Shown here piece by piece: positions 17,002 to 28,000 of a DNA stretch of 64,000 nucleotides; position 1 is the first letter of the stretch; each line of letters begins with the position of its first letter. The DNA lies in the NCBI GenBank assembly GCA_041395945.1, contig JAWKZN010000001.1, positions 2,666,001 through 2,730,000 of the forward strand. The letters run 5' to 3'. A model generated the notes under the pieces. It had not been told where the DNA came from and made no database searches. It saw only the letters and a list, made by a program, of their open reading frames with translations. This DNA comes from Pseudomonadales bacterium. Lineage in GTDB: Bacteria; Pseudomonadota; Gammaproteobacteria; Pseudomonadales; Azotimanducaceae. A program made the translations under genes and the position numbers.

Positions 17002-18515
17002 GCGTGCCCGCAGCGAGCGCGCTTGCGGCTGATCTGCCCGCGCTGCAGGTGGTGATACCCCTGCTGACGGCGCCTCTTGTACTGCTGCTGCGTGATCCAC
17101 GCCTCGCATGGGCTGCGGCGATGCTGGCATCGATCACGACGTTTTCGATCGCGATACTGCTGCTCGATGTGTGGCAGGCGAGTGGCGATCTGAACTACGC
17201 GATGGGCGGGTGGCAGGCACCATACGGCATCGAGCTGCGTATCGACGCCTTCACCATACTGCTGCTGCTCGTCACGACCGGCGCCTCCACTCTCGCCCTT
17301 GCGGTATCCCGTGCGAATCTCGATTCCGAGATCCCCGCAGAACGTCAGCACCTGTTCTACACCGCGTGGCTGCTCGCGCTTACCGGCATGGTCGGTATCG
17401 TCGTCGCTGGTGATGCCTTCAACATCTTCGTCTTCATGGAAGTTGCCGCGCTGGCCTCTTACATCCTCATCGCCGGTGGACCGCAGCGACAGGCACTGAC
17501 CGCGGTGTTCAAGTACCTGATCATGGGCACCATCGGCGCGACCTTCTATCTGATCGGTGTCGGTCTCGTCTACATGATGACGGGGACGCTCAATCTTGAG
17601 GACATGGAAGCCAGAATCCCGCTCGTGACGGACCTGAAACCTATCCTGGTGGCCGGTGGTTTCATCACGGTCGGGCTGGCGCTCAAGGCGGCGGTTTTCC
17701 CGCTTCACGTATGGCTACCCAACGCTTATACCTTCGCTCCCCATGCGGTCACCGTCTTTCTCGCGGCATGCTCGACGAAGGTCGCCCTCTATGTGCTGCT
17801 GCGATTCGATTTTTCGGTGTTCCAGGGCAACCTGCCGGGGCATGACATCCAGTTTGCCGGCTTCCTCATGCCACTCGCTCTGCTCGCCATTTTCGCCGGG
17901 TCTGCGGTAGCGCTTTTCGAACGCAATCTGAAGCGGCTGCTGGCCTATTCTTCGATTGCTCAGATTGGCTACATTCTGCTCGGCGCGAGCTTCGTCTCAG
18001 CAACGGGTCTGACCGCCGGTATCGTCCACATGTTCAACCATGCACTGGCAAAGTCCGCACTGTTCGTTGCGGTCGCCTGCCTGGCCATGCGCTGTGGTGG
18101 ACTGTCTCTCGAGTCTATCGCGGGTGCGGGGCGCAGAATGCCCCTTACGATGGCTGGATTCGTTCTCGCCGGCCTGAGTCTGATCGGTGTGCCCGGCACC
18201 GCCGGCTTCATCACCAAATGGCATCTTGTGCTGGCCGCCCTCGATCTGGGTGGCCCTGGTATTGCGCTGGTCGCAGCCATTCTGATCGGATCCCTGATGG
18301 CTCTCGTGTACATCTGGCGGATCATCGAGATCGCCTACTTCACCAGTGCACCGGTCTCCGCCGGCAGTATCGAAGGACGAACCGAAGCCCCCATGTGGAT
18401 GCTGGCCTGTCTGTGGCTGCCGGCGCTGGCGGGCATCTATTACGGACTGCAGCCCCAGCTGCCCCTCGAACTCGCCTCGGAGGCGGCTGCGTCACTGCTG
18501 AGACACCTGCAATGA
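16998..18515 (+). CDS. mnhD: Cation:proton antiporter subunit D (NuoM/N-like), copy 1
   Basis: A 505-residue proton-translocating type subunit with about 14 membrane helices. The key charged residues of this fold are present: the TM5 glutamate in FVFMEVAALASYILIAGG, the TM7-8 lysine region in KAAVFPLHVWLPNAYTFAPH, and the later lysine in STKVALYVLLR. FERNLKRLLAYSSIAQIGYI and GVPGTAGFITKWHL also follow the MrpD pattern. It starts with GTG overlapping the mnhC stop; the second D-type gene begins at its stop codon. Confidence 0.95.
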   Translation: MSVPAASALAADLPALQVVIPLLTAPLVLLLRDPRLAWAAAMLASITTFSIAILLLDVWQASGDLNYAMGGWQAPYGIELRIDAFTILLLLVTTGASTLALAVSRANLDSEIPAERQHLFYTAWLLALTGMVGIVVAGDAFNIFVFMEVAALASYILIAGGPQRQALTAVFKYLIMGTIGATFYLIGVGLVYMMTGTLNLEDMEARIPLVTDLKPILVAGGFITVGLALKAAVFPLHVWLPNAYTFAPHAVTVFLAACSTKVALYVLLRFDFSVFQGNLPGHDIQFAGFLMPLALLAIFAGSAVALFERNLKRLLAYSSIAQIGYILLGASFVSATGLTAGIVHMFNHALAKSALFVAVACLAMRCGGLSLESIAGAGRRMPLTMAGFVLAGLSLIGVPGTAGFITKWHLVLAALDLGGPGIALVAAILIGSLMALVYIWRIIEIAYFTSAPVSAGSIEGRTEAPMWMLACLWLPALAGIYYGLQPQLPLELASEAAASLLRHLQ

Positions 18516-19978
18516 GCGCGCAGTGGCTCATCACCGGAGCGCTGGCGATCCCGCTGATTGGTGCAGCGCTGATTGCCTGCCTGCATCGGCTGCCCAACGC
18601 ACGGGAAGCCGCGACTCTCTCCACCGCTGGCGCGCTACTGCTGTGTGTTGTCGCGCTGACACCCGAGGTGCTCGCAGGAGGGCGTCCGCTTCTCAGCCTG
18701 CTGGAGATCATGCCCGGTCTCGAACTGCGTTTTGAAGTCGAACCACTCGGGATGCTGTTTGCGCTGATCGCTGCCGCCCTGTGGATCGTGAACTCGATTT
18801 ACTCGATCGGCTATATGCGCGCCAATGGCGAGCAGCACCAGACCAGATTCTATGTCTGTTTCGCGGGAGCGATCGCTAGCACCATCGGTATCGCATTCGC
18901 CGGTAATCTGCTCACCCTGTTCGTGTTCTACGAGGTCCTGACGCTGATCACCTATCCGCTCGTTACCCATGCGGGAACCCCGGAGGCCCGCCGCAGCGGA
19001 CGGATCTATCTCGGTGTCCTGGTCGGCACATCGGTTACGCTGCTGCTGTTCGCAATCGCCTGGACCTATGTCCTTGCGGGCACTCTGGACTTCCAGCCCG
19101 GTGGCATTCTGACAGGCAGGACGGGCGAAGGACTCATGGCGGTTCTGCTCGCGCTCTATGTCTTCGGTATCGGCAAGGCTGCGGTGATGCCGATGCACCG
19201 GTGGCTGCCGGCGGCGATGGTGGCACCAACACCCGTTTCCGCACTGCTGCATGCGGTCGCCGTGGTGAAAGCCGGGGTTTTCTGCGTAGTCAAGGTCATG
19301 GTCTACATTCTGGGCATCGACAACCTGGCGGCACTCGGCAGCGCGACGTGGTTGCCCTTTGTCGCCGGCTTCACGATTCTGGCCGCATCGGTCGTGGCCT
19401 TGCGCTCCGACAATCTCAAGCGTCGGCTTGCTTACTCGACCGTCAGCCAGCTCTCCTACGTGGTTCTCGCAACAGCCCTGCTCGCGCCGCTGTCCGTGCT
19501 CGGCGCCACTGTGCACATCGCTGCCCACGCAGTCAGCAAGATCACCCTGTTCTTTGCAGCAGGCGCAGTGTACACGGCCGCACACAAAACTGAGGTGAGC
19601 CAGCTCGATGGCATAGGTCGGAGAATGCCGGTCACCATGATCTCGTTTACCATCGGTGCGCTGTCTCTGATCGGCGTCCCACCGGCAATCGGCTTCCTCA
19701 GCAAGTGGTTCATGCTGCAGGGCGCCGTGCAGAGCGGCGCGTATCTGTCTTTAGGGGTCATTCTCATCAGCACACTGCTGAATGCCGCGTACTTTCTGCC
19801 CATAGTATACGCAGCGTTTTTTCGCGCGACGTCCGATGATGGTACGCACGGCGACCATGGCGAAGCACCCTGGCCCATGGTACTCGCGCTTGGACTGACC
19901 GCATCCGCGACGATCGCGCTGTTTTTTTTCGTGGATCCCATCCTCGAGCTGGCGCGTCAGGTCGCCATGTCCACATAG
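18512..19978 (+). CDS. Cation:proton antiporter D-type subunit, copy 2
   Basis: A 488-residue paralogue of the preceding subunit with the same fold. The TM5 glutamate is in FVFYEVLTLITYPLVTHAG, the membrane-helix lysines in GIGKAAVMPMHRWLPAAMV and VVKAGVFCVVKVM, and the AYSTVSQLSYV segment is present. The true start is ATG 18512, overlapping the copy 1 stop; the frame is open about 98 codons upstream only inside copy 1. A His/Asp-rich loop (DDGTHGDHGEAPW) precedes the last helix. Having separate D-type paralogues instead of one MrpA and one MrpD is the unusual feature of this cluster. Confidence 0.93.
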   Translation: MSAQWLITGALAIPLIGAALIACLHRLPNAREAATLSTAGALLLCVVALTPEVLAGGRPLLSLLEIMPGLELRFEVEPLGMLFALIAAALWIVNSIYSIGYMRANGEQHQTRFYVCFAGAIASTIGIAFAGNLLTLFVFYEVLTLITYPLVTHAGTPEARRSGRIYLGVLVGTSVTLLLFAIAWTYVLAGTLDFQPGGILTGRTGEGLMAVLLALYVFGIGKAAVMPMHRWLPAAMVAPTPVSALLHAVAVVKAGVFCVVKVMVYILGIDNLAALGSATWLPFVAGFTILAASVVALRSDNLKRRLAYSTVSQLSYVVLATALLAPLSVLGATVHIAAHAVSKITLFFAAGAVYTAAHKTEVSQLDGIGRRMPVTMISFTIGALSLIGVPPAIGFLSKWFMLQGAVQSGAYLSLGVILISTLLNAAYFLPIVYAAFFRATSDDGTHGDHGEAPWPMVLALGLTASATIALFFFVDPILELARQVAMST

Positions 19979-20009
19979 TCATGTCCGCATATCAGAGGGA
20001 GACTCAGTG

Positions 20010-20258
20010 ATGACCAGCGAGAAGCAATACTGGCTGGACCGGCCCCAGAACGTCCGCAAGCTCTACCTGGGCTTGTGGTTCTTCGGTATGGCATGGGTTA
20101 TTCCGGACTTCTTTCTGCACAAGCACGAGGACGTCGAATTCGCGGCGACCTATGCCTTCTATGCGATCTTCGGTTTTTTCGCCTGTGTCGCTCTGGTAGT
20201 GACTGCGAAAGGCTTGCGGCGAATTCTGATGCGGCCGGAAGATTACTATGACCGCTGA
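20010..20258 (+). CDS. Small two-helix membrane protein of the antiporter cluster
   Basis: An 82-residue protein with two predicted membrane helices (LYLGLWFFGMAWVIPDFFL and AFYAIFGFFACVALVVTA) and a charged loop HKHEDVEF between them, ending RRILMRPEDYYDR. I recognise no named family. The ATG at 20010 has an AGGGAG ribosome binding site eight bases upstream, and the gene overlaps the next D-type gene by 11 bp, so it is almost certainly translated as part of the cluster. It may be an assembly or accessory subunit; this is inference from position only. Confidence 0.8.
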   Translation: MTSEKQYWLDRPQNVRKLYLGLWFFGMAWVIPDFFLHKHEDVEFAATYAFYAIFGFFACVALVVTAKGLRRILMRPEDYYDR

Positions 20259-21939
20259 GTTTCCCACTGCTTTCATTCTCATCCTGGGTGCGGCAGGCGT
20301 ACCGTTTTTCAAGGGACATCTGCGCTCAGCCTATCTGCTGCTCCTGCCGGTACTCGCATTTGTTCACGTTCTGCTGATTCCGCAAGGCGACTACAACCAC
20401 TATGTGCTCGCCGGGCAGGAACTCATCGCCATGCGGGTGGATGAGTTGAGCCTGATGTTCGCCTATGTATTCCTGCTTGCAGCGTTTCTGTGTGCAATAT
20501 ACGCGCTGCACCTGAAAGATACGGTCCAGCATATCGCCGCTGTGGTTTATGCAGGCAGTGCGCTCGGCGCGATATTCGCCGGCGATCTGATCACCATGTT
20601 CGTGTTCTGGGAAATCTCGGCGGTCGCCTCCGCGATGCTCATCTGGGCATCTCGAACGGAGCGCGCTTTCCGTGCGGGCATGCGGTATCTGATCGTCCAG
20701 CTCACTTCCGGCATGCTGCTGCTCATCGGCGCGCTGGTGCACGCAGAGGAGACAGGCACCGTTATTTTCGACTATATCGGGCTGGGTACCCTGGGCAGCT
20801 TCGTCATCTTCCTGGCCATCGGGATCAAGTGCGCTTTCCCTTTCCTGCACAACTGGCTCCAGGATGCCTATCCGGAATCAACGCCCACCGGCACTGTCCT
20901 GCTTTCCGCGTTTACCACAAAACTCGGCATCTACGCGCTGGCGCGCGGATATCCAGGAACTGAGGAACTGATCTGGATCGGTGTAACCATGGCCGCATTT
21001 CCGATCTTCTATGCGGTCATCGAAAACGACTTGCGACGCGTTCTCGCCTACAGTCTCAACAACCAGCTCGGTTTCATGGTCGTGGGCATCGGACTGGGTA
21101 CCGAGCTCGCCCTGAATGGCGCCGTCGCTCACGCTTTCGCGGATATCCTGTTCAAGGGACTGCTGTTCATGTCCATGGGTGCGGTGCTGCTGCGGATCGG
21201 CACGATCAACGGCAGCGAGCTCGGCGGCCTGTATAAGTCCATGCCCTGGACTACCGGATTCTGTATCGTCGGCGCCGCCTCCATTTCCGCATTTCCCCTT
21301 TTCAGCGGATTCGTCACCAAATCCATGGTGATGACAGCGGCCGCCACTGAAGGCTATACAGGCGTGTGGCTGGTGCTGCTGTTCGCCTCTGCAGGCGTCT
21401 TTCACCACGCCGGCATCAAGATCCCATACTTTGCGTTTTTCGCCCACGATTCAGGCAAACGCTGCGACGAAGCCCCCCGCAACATGCTGATTGCGATGGG
21501 ACTGGCTGCCGCATTGTGTATCGGCATCGGCTCGTTTCCGGGACTGTTCTATGAACTGCTGCCTTACAGCAACACCTATGAACCCTATACTACGTCCCAT
21601 GTAGTGGATCAGATGCAGCTCCTCGTTTTTTCCGCACTGGCTTTCGCGGTCCTCATGCGAACGGGTGTCTATCCTCCGGAACTGCGTTCGACCAACCTGG
21701 ATTTCGACTGGGTGTACCGTCGGCTGGCACCCCGACTGGTAACTGGCGTGAGTCTGACACTATCGTTGCTGATGGCCGCAATCGGGAAGTTCAGTAGCCT
21801 CACCCGCCGTCATACGCAGCTTCAGGCCACCCGATTCTTCGGACCCAGCAGTGAGCTGGCGCGCCCATGGCGAGTCGGCACCACCGGCATCTGGATCGCT
21901 GTTCTGCTGTCGAGTTACGTGCTGGCCTACTATCTCTGA
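20248..21939 (+). CDS. Cation:proton antiporter D-type subunit, copy 3
   Basis: A 563-residue, more divergent D-type (NuoL/M/N-like) subunit with about 14-15 helices. Diagnostic segments are FVFWEISAVASAMLIWASR (TM5 glutamate), GIKCAFPFLHNWLQDAYPES, FTTKLGIYALARG (lysine) and LRRVLAYSLNNQLGFMVVG. The C-terminal ~100 residues (LDFDWVYRRLAPRL onward) form a lateral-helix-like extension with a final membrane span, somewhat like NuoL/MrpA tails, so it may be the structural stand-in for MrpA. It ends 128 bp before the convergent giant gene; I see no clear terminator between them. Confidence 0.92.
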   Translation: MTAEFPTAFILILGAAGVPFFKGHLRSAYLLLLPVLAFVHVLLIPQGDYNHYVLAGQELIAMRVDELSLMFAYVFLLAAFLCAIYALHLKDTVQHIAAVVYAGSALGAIFAGDLITMFVFWEISAVASAMLIWASRTERAFRAGMRYLIVQLTSGMLLLIGALVHAEETGTVIFDYIGLGTLGSFVIFLAIGIKCAFPFLHNWLQDAYPESTPTGTVLLSAFTTKLGIYALARGYPGTEELIWIGVTMAAFPIFYAVIENDLRRVLAYSLNNQLGFMVVGIGLGTELALNGAVAHAFADILFKGLLFMSMGAVLLRIGTINGSELGGLYKSMPWTTGFCIVGAASISAFPLFSGFVTKSMVMTAAATEGYTGVWLVLLFASAGVFHHAGIKIPYFAFFAHDSGKRCDEAPRNMLIAMGLAAALCIGIGSFPGLFYELLPYSNTYEPYTTSHVVDQMQLLVFSALAFAVLMRTGVYPPELRSTNLDFDWVYRRLAPRLVTGVSLTLSLLMAAIGKFSSLTRRHTQLQATRFFGPSSELARPWRVGTTGIWIAVLLSSYVLAYYL

Positions 21940-22067
21940 TTCAGCCAGCGGCAACGCGCTCAGCACTGAACGATTTTCAGGCTTTCCAACGGGACCCCAC
22001 GCACGTTAGAACAGATCGCCCTGCGGAGTGGAAGCACCTTTCGGGAGTGTGTGCCGTCAGAAGCCCC

Positions 22068-25000
22068 CTAAGGTTGCGGGCGTCCGCCGACGAAATCGAG
22101 GAAGCGCGCCAGATCGCCCTGGTCGACCTTCACGCGCAGTTTCATGAAAGGACCTTTGGCCGTGTACTCGGCGGCCGCGAAATCCGAGTCGTCGAAACCA
22201 ACAAAGTTGTAGCCGATGCTCATCCAGGTGTTTTCGAGGAAGCTGCGGCCGACAGAGAGGCCCGCCGAGTAGCGCATCACCTTCGATTCCAGCGAGTGCA
22301 GCGCGGCCACCTGCGCGCCCCAGTCCCAGCGGGGATTGAAATCGCGGCGGTACTCAGCGCCGTAGAGGGCGGTGACCGAGTCGTAGTTGTCGTCGTCGAT
22401 GGTTTCGACGAGGTACTTCACACCGAGTTGCAGGCTCAACTGGCCACCACCGGCCGGTTTGTAATTCAGGTTGGTGTTGTTCACCATTTTGCGCGAGCGG
22501 GTATCGAAGGCGTTGCTGCGCAGTTCGTCGAATGCCAGATCGAGACGGTTGAGCAGGGTCCAGGGGGATTCGAAAGGCCGCAGCGCCAGTCCCCAGCGGA
22601 TATCGGTGCGGTTGTGCAGGGAGCCGTCTTCCCGTTCCTCGAACAGCGCGGCGAGGCTGCCCGAAGTCACCCTGCCGTCGGCCAGGCGGCGCGACACACC
22701 GGCCAGCAGATTCCACTTGTCTGCCTGATCGCCCTGATGAAACTCGATCCGGGAGGAAGCGTTCCAGCCTTCCTGGCGATAACCCACCCCGGTGAAGAAG
22801 GCGGTGAAATCATCGTTGATGCTGCCTGAAGCGGGTGGCAGGGTGGGATTCGCGAGCAGCTCGTCCGCATCGTCCGCCTGCGGAGCCCGCTGCAGTGTCT
22901 GCACCCGGTCGGTACCCACATCCAGCGACCAGCGATCGCCCAGCTTCCACTGCTGCAGCAGGCCGGTGGTGGCAAACAGCCGCTCGCCGTTTTCGGTCAT
23001 CTGCCGCTGCAGCGACGAGCTGATGTCGGCACCGTTCCAGGGCCGCGCCTTGACGCCGAAACGGGTGTCCTGGGTGTCCCGGAAGTTGCCGAAGGTGAAT
23101 TCCTGCTCGCCGCTCAGGGTGACCTTGTCGCTGAGCAGATAGTCCGCTCCCAGCACCAGACGATCCGGATAGTCGGTGTTGTCCGTCTTATCGATCGCCA
23201 CCTCGGCATCACTGCGCAGCCGCAGACGATCGTCGAGCAGACCCTGCATGACCCCGAAAGTCACCTGATTGGCATCCAGATCCTCACCTGTGGCAACCGT
23301 TTCCCGCACCGCCCGCAGGCCGCCGGTGAATCGGGTATCGCCCATCCGGTACTCGGCCGCACTGTCCAGCACCGTCCGGCTGCCGTCGTTGACCAGATCA
23401 TCCTGCTGGAAGGCCTCGGCACGCATCAGCAGATCCTCGGTCAGCCGATACTCACCCTCGACCCCGTAGCGGCGGGTACCGCGCTCGACGGTGGACTGCT
23501 GACCGAATCCGAAGGCCGCATCCTGCTCCCGGACATAGGCGCGACCGGCCAGATCACCGGCGCGCTGCGCCACCTCCAGCAGATAGGCGTCGCCGCTGCC
23601 GAGCAGATCCGTGTCCGAACGGGCAACCTCAGCGCGCAGGGTGGTTCCGGTCTGGAACTCCCACTGCAGATCCGCGCCGACCAGATTGCCACCCTGCCCC
23701 TGGGTCTGGTCATCGATATAGGTCATCGCAATCCGGGATTCCCGATCGTCCAGACGCCAGGCCACACGGCCGCCCGCAACGAGCTGACTGCCGCCACCGG
23801 AGCGCACCTCGTATTCGACCTGAATGAAGGTGTTGTCGAGGTTCTCATCCTGGCTCATCACCGGCTGCTTGAATATGACGGTGCCGGCATCGTAATCGAT
23901 GGTGTAGTCGAGATAACGGCTCAGGCTGACCTCACTGGTGATCTGCTCGGGATGAAAACGATCCCGGGTTACGATCCGGATCCGTTCGCTGTTCACCACC
24001 AGACTGCGCTGGCTCAGGCGATAGACACCCGAGGTGCCATCCCCCGGGATTTCATCGAACACGAAGGCAAACCCGGTATCGCTGGCAAAGCCGTTCGCTT
24101 CGATCTTCCCGCCATAATAGCTGGCCTGAGCACCGGTGAGTGTGCGGGTGTATTTGGTCAGTTCAGCAGCATCGAAGCCGGTATCGAAATCACCGAATAA
24201 CGCCGCGAAGGCATCCCGCTCAACTTTCAGATAGAGCTTTTCCCCACTCTCGGCATCGTAGCGCTGCTGCGCGCCATCTCCGTAGAGTGTGTAGAACCTG
24301 TTGGGATCGATCTGCTGACGCAGCTGCTGATCGGTCTCCTTGTCCGTGTCATAGGCGGCGGTGAGCAGCCACTGGCCCCTGACCACGCCCTTGGCATAGA
24401 AGGCCATGCGACCTTCGCTGAAAGTGTCGTCTTCGATACCGGCGGCATCGAGACCCTGCAGATTACCCGAGACATCGTTGTAGCCCACCGTGCCTTCCGC
24501 GAGACCGATAAGAATCCAGTCCCGGGCGCCCGGCTTCAGACGGGCGCGGATCAGGTCCCGCCGCACGGCATCGAACTCGAAGCCGAGCTGCACTTCGCCG
24601 GTCACCGTCGTCGGCTCGAGTTCCACATAGGCGATGCCATCTTCCCGCACCAGGTAGCGGTCGATACTCTGCTGCTGGGTGGCAGCGGCGGCATCGAACT
24701 GCCGTTCCGGATTGCGGATCTGATAGGGTGGTGCAACCGAAAATTCACCGGTCAGGCCGGGCCGTGCCGGCTGGCCGGTGCGGTCGAACAGGCGCACGGC
24801 GATCACGGGGGCCGTGATTCCGTCCGCAACGAGCTGAGAACGTTCCGCAAGAAACTCGGCCCGTACCGGTGCGGTTCCGAAACGTACACTGGTGCGCATC
24901 TGCACATCATCCGGAGTCTGTGCCGTCTGCTGTTCCGCGGACGCTGCCTGGAGCGGCTCGAGTCGTACCTCAATCTGATTGTCGCCTTCGAGAATCGATA

Positions 25001-28000
25001 CGTTGTCCCAGCGCGACAGCGCCACTCCACGGGCGCGGTCCACAGTGGTGCCACTGAAGTTCAGCGGATTCACCAGCTCCCCGTTCACCAGCACATGGGC
25101 CCGATACCCGGCTTCATGCTTGGCGGCGACGGTGATCACCGGCATCCGCGGGTTGTAACCGGGCAGTGGCCAGACCAGCTGGTTGCCGACGGTCTGCGCA
25201 GACAGCCAGTTGCGGTCGAAGGCGGGTGCGCGGCCATCGCTCACCTCGGGAATCCGATACGCGGAACGTTCGGCGACCGGCGGGGCAGAGACCTTCACAC
25301 CGACAGGCTCACTGCGCGCCATCAACTCTCCCTTGCTGGGCTCGTAGACCTTCGCCCGCACCGCTTCCGCTCCACCTTCCAGCACTTCACCGTTGGGCTC
25401 GGCGAGGGAATCCGGCCAGTTCAGCGCGAGCTCGGTGATCAGCACCGGCGTTTTCTGCTTTCCATCTGCCGGTGTTTCGAACATCAGCATGGCCTTTGTC
25501 GACAGGGATTCCACACCGGCATCTACCCTGGTCTCGAAGACCAGATTGTTTTCGAATGCCGCCGTGCGCTCACCCAGCCGTATGGTGAGGGCACCACTGT
25601 CTGCACCGGAAGGGTCAGCCAGGGATGCGCCGTCGAGTGCGAGCGAACCCGGAACGTAGCGCGCGCCCGTGGGCAGCATCACCACTGCGGTGAGTGCCTG
25701 CACCGGCACACTGCCACCCGCCACCACCAGCCGATGCATCACGGTTTCAGCCTCCAGTCTCGCAAACAGCTGGGCGCGAAGCAGACTCTCAGCAGGGGCT
25801 TTGGGCCGGGTATGGAAATCAGCTCGCCACATGCTCCCCGCCGCGACATCCACGAACTGGGAACGCACGCTGCCGGCAAAGCGCGTGTTCTGCTCACAGG
25901 CGATGAGTTCATGGGTCTCCGGCAGGCTGGCTTCATCGACCTGCACCACGTGAGTACCTGGTGTGACACCCTCGATGTGGTACTTGCCCTCGGCGTCGGT
26001 GACCACATAGGTCCCGTCTTCAAGCCACACCCGGACACCGGCCAGCCCCTGTCGATCCGCACCGGCATCACAGGCGCCGTCGTAAATCTGACCGATCAGA
26101 ATGGCCTTGCTCTGCAGCAGATCCTCGCGCACGGTCACATCGGCAAAGGCGGTGTTGGAACTGCCGATCGCCATGCCGGTTGCACTCGCCGAGTTGCGGG
26201 CGCGACCGAGCTTCGCACCGATGGTGACCTCCACCACATACTTCACCGCCGCGCTGGCGTTGTCGAAAGCGACATCGGTGAAGCGGAGCGTGCGTCCGTC
26301 TCCGGAAATCTGTGGATCCGCGGCAGCCGCACCGTTGATCTGCGCCGATCCCGCCACGTAACGGAAACCATAAGGCAGTTCATCCACTACGCTGAACGTA
26401 CTCTGCACCACCGCTTCAGGATCCTGCACCAGCACCTGGTACTGCAGCAGGTCGCCAATCCCAACCACATCACGGCTCGCCTGCTTGCTGACAAACACAT
26501 CCACCGTCAGCGGGTCCAGCGGCAGATCGAACTCGAAACTCTGCCCCGCCGCGACCGTGAACGCATCCCCGCGGGAACCCGCGGCGAGCTGATAAGGACC
26601 GCCTGGCAGTGCGTCAAGTTCGGCGTCTTCCCGGACAGAGGGGAAGCGATACTCGATGGGCGCACTCACCTCGAACCGATAGTTACCCGGCAACAGATAC
26701 GGGAAGTAGAAACTTCCGGGTGCGAAGGTGATCGATACGCCCGCAGCATCCGTGGCAGTGCCGCCGCTGGTGACAGTGGTCGGGAAAGGGGTCACGCCGT
26801 CCGCAGCGAAAGTCCGACCCTGGGCCGGCAGACCGGTTACCGCATCCAGCAGCGTGACCTGCACCCCATCCACCGGGGCACCGTTACTGCTGGAGAAGGT
26901 GGTGAAGCCCGGATCCAGCAGTGCGGTAAACGCGATGGCATCGCTGCCATCGTCCGGATCGGTATAGCCGATCACCGCACTGCTGCCTGCGGCTGTATTG
27001 AGACTGCAGTCCGAGCTTGCACCGGCAACCCTGGACGTCTGCAGATAACCGGAAAATATCCCGGAACTCGCCGCGGTCTCCTGCAGGCGCACACGCTCAC
27101 GATCGCCGTCGGCGGCAGTCACCACGACCTCGATCCAGTCGGGCGCAAAGGGATCCAGATCCTGATCAGGGTCGTTCACCCGCAGAAATATCGTGTCGCC
27201 CCGATTGAAGCGTCCCGCCTCGAGCAGCGGCTGCGTACCCGGGACAGTGATGGCCGTGCCGAGTCGATCCACCGGCATGGGTGCTGGTGTGAACGCGCTG
27301 CCGTCGAAACACTGGGTAGGGGAGACGTAAAGCGATGATGCCCCTGTGGTACCCGGTGCAAGGGTCAGCACTTCGAGCGCCGCCGGAGTCGGCACCAGCG
27401 GCGCCAGGTCGAGGGGAACGTCCACACCGAACGCGGGACCCGTGACCGTGAATACAGCCCCGCGGGAACCGGGACTCAGGCGATAGGGTGCGCCAGGCAA
27501 CGCCTGCAGTGCGCTGTCCGGGAGTGTTGACGGGAACCGGAACCGGTTCGGTGGCGTGACCAGCAGCCGATAGGCCCCTGCAGCCACCGCGGGAAAGCGG
27601 TAGGTGCCGGCCGGAAAGCCGTACTGATTGCCCAGGGCGTCGATCGCCGTCTCGCCTGAGAAGACGGCTGCAGGAAAAGCAACACCGGCTGTTTCCCCGG
27701 TAACGCTGGCTGGAGCGCCGCTGGTGCTGTCCAGCAGTTCGAGGCGGGTTGAATCAACCGCCTGCCCGGTGGTGGCGAGAAACACCCGGCTCAAGGGATT
27801 GATGACACCCGCGGTGCTCGCGAGATCGCCGGGATTGAAGGCATCGACATAGGAAACGGTGAAAGAGACATTCACCGCAGCACCAAGGGCGCAGTCACCG
27901 GCGACAGAAGCCCCCGGACCCGTCTGCAGATACCCGACAAAACGTGCGCTGCCCGGGCCGGTTTCCGCAAGCCGCAGCAACTCACTGTCACCGTCACTGG

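Noticed and set aside
25095..27338. 747-codon plus-strand open frame inside the giant gene
   Set aside because: It is antisense to a frame with clear signal peptide, domains and operon context. Its Arg/His/Gly-rich composition is typical of a high-GC shadow.
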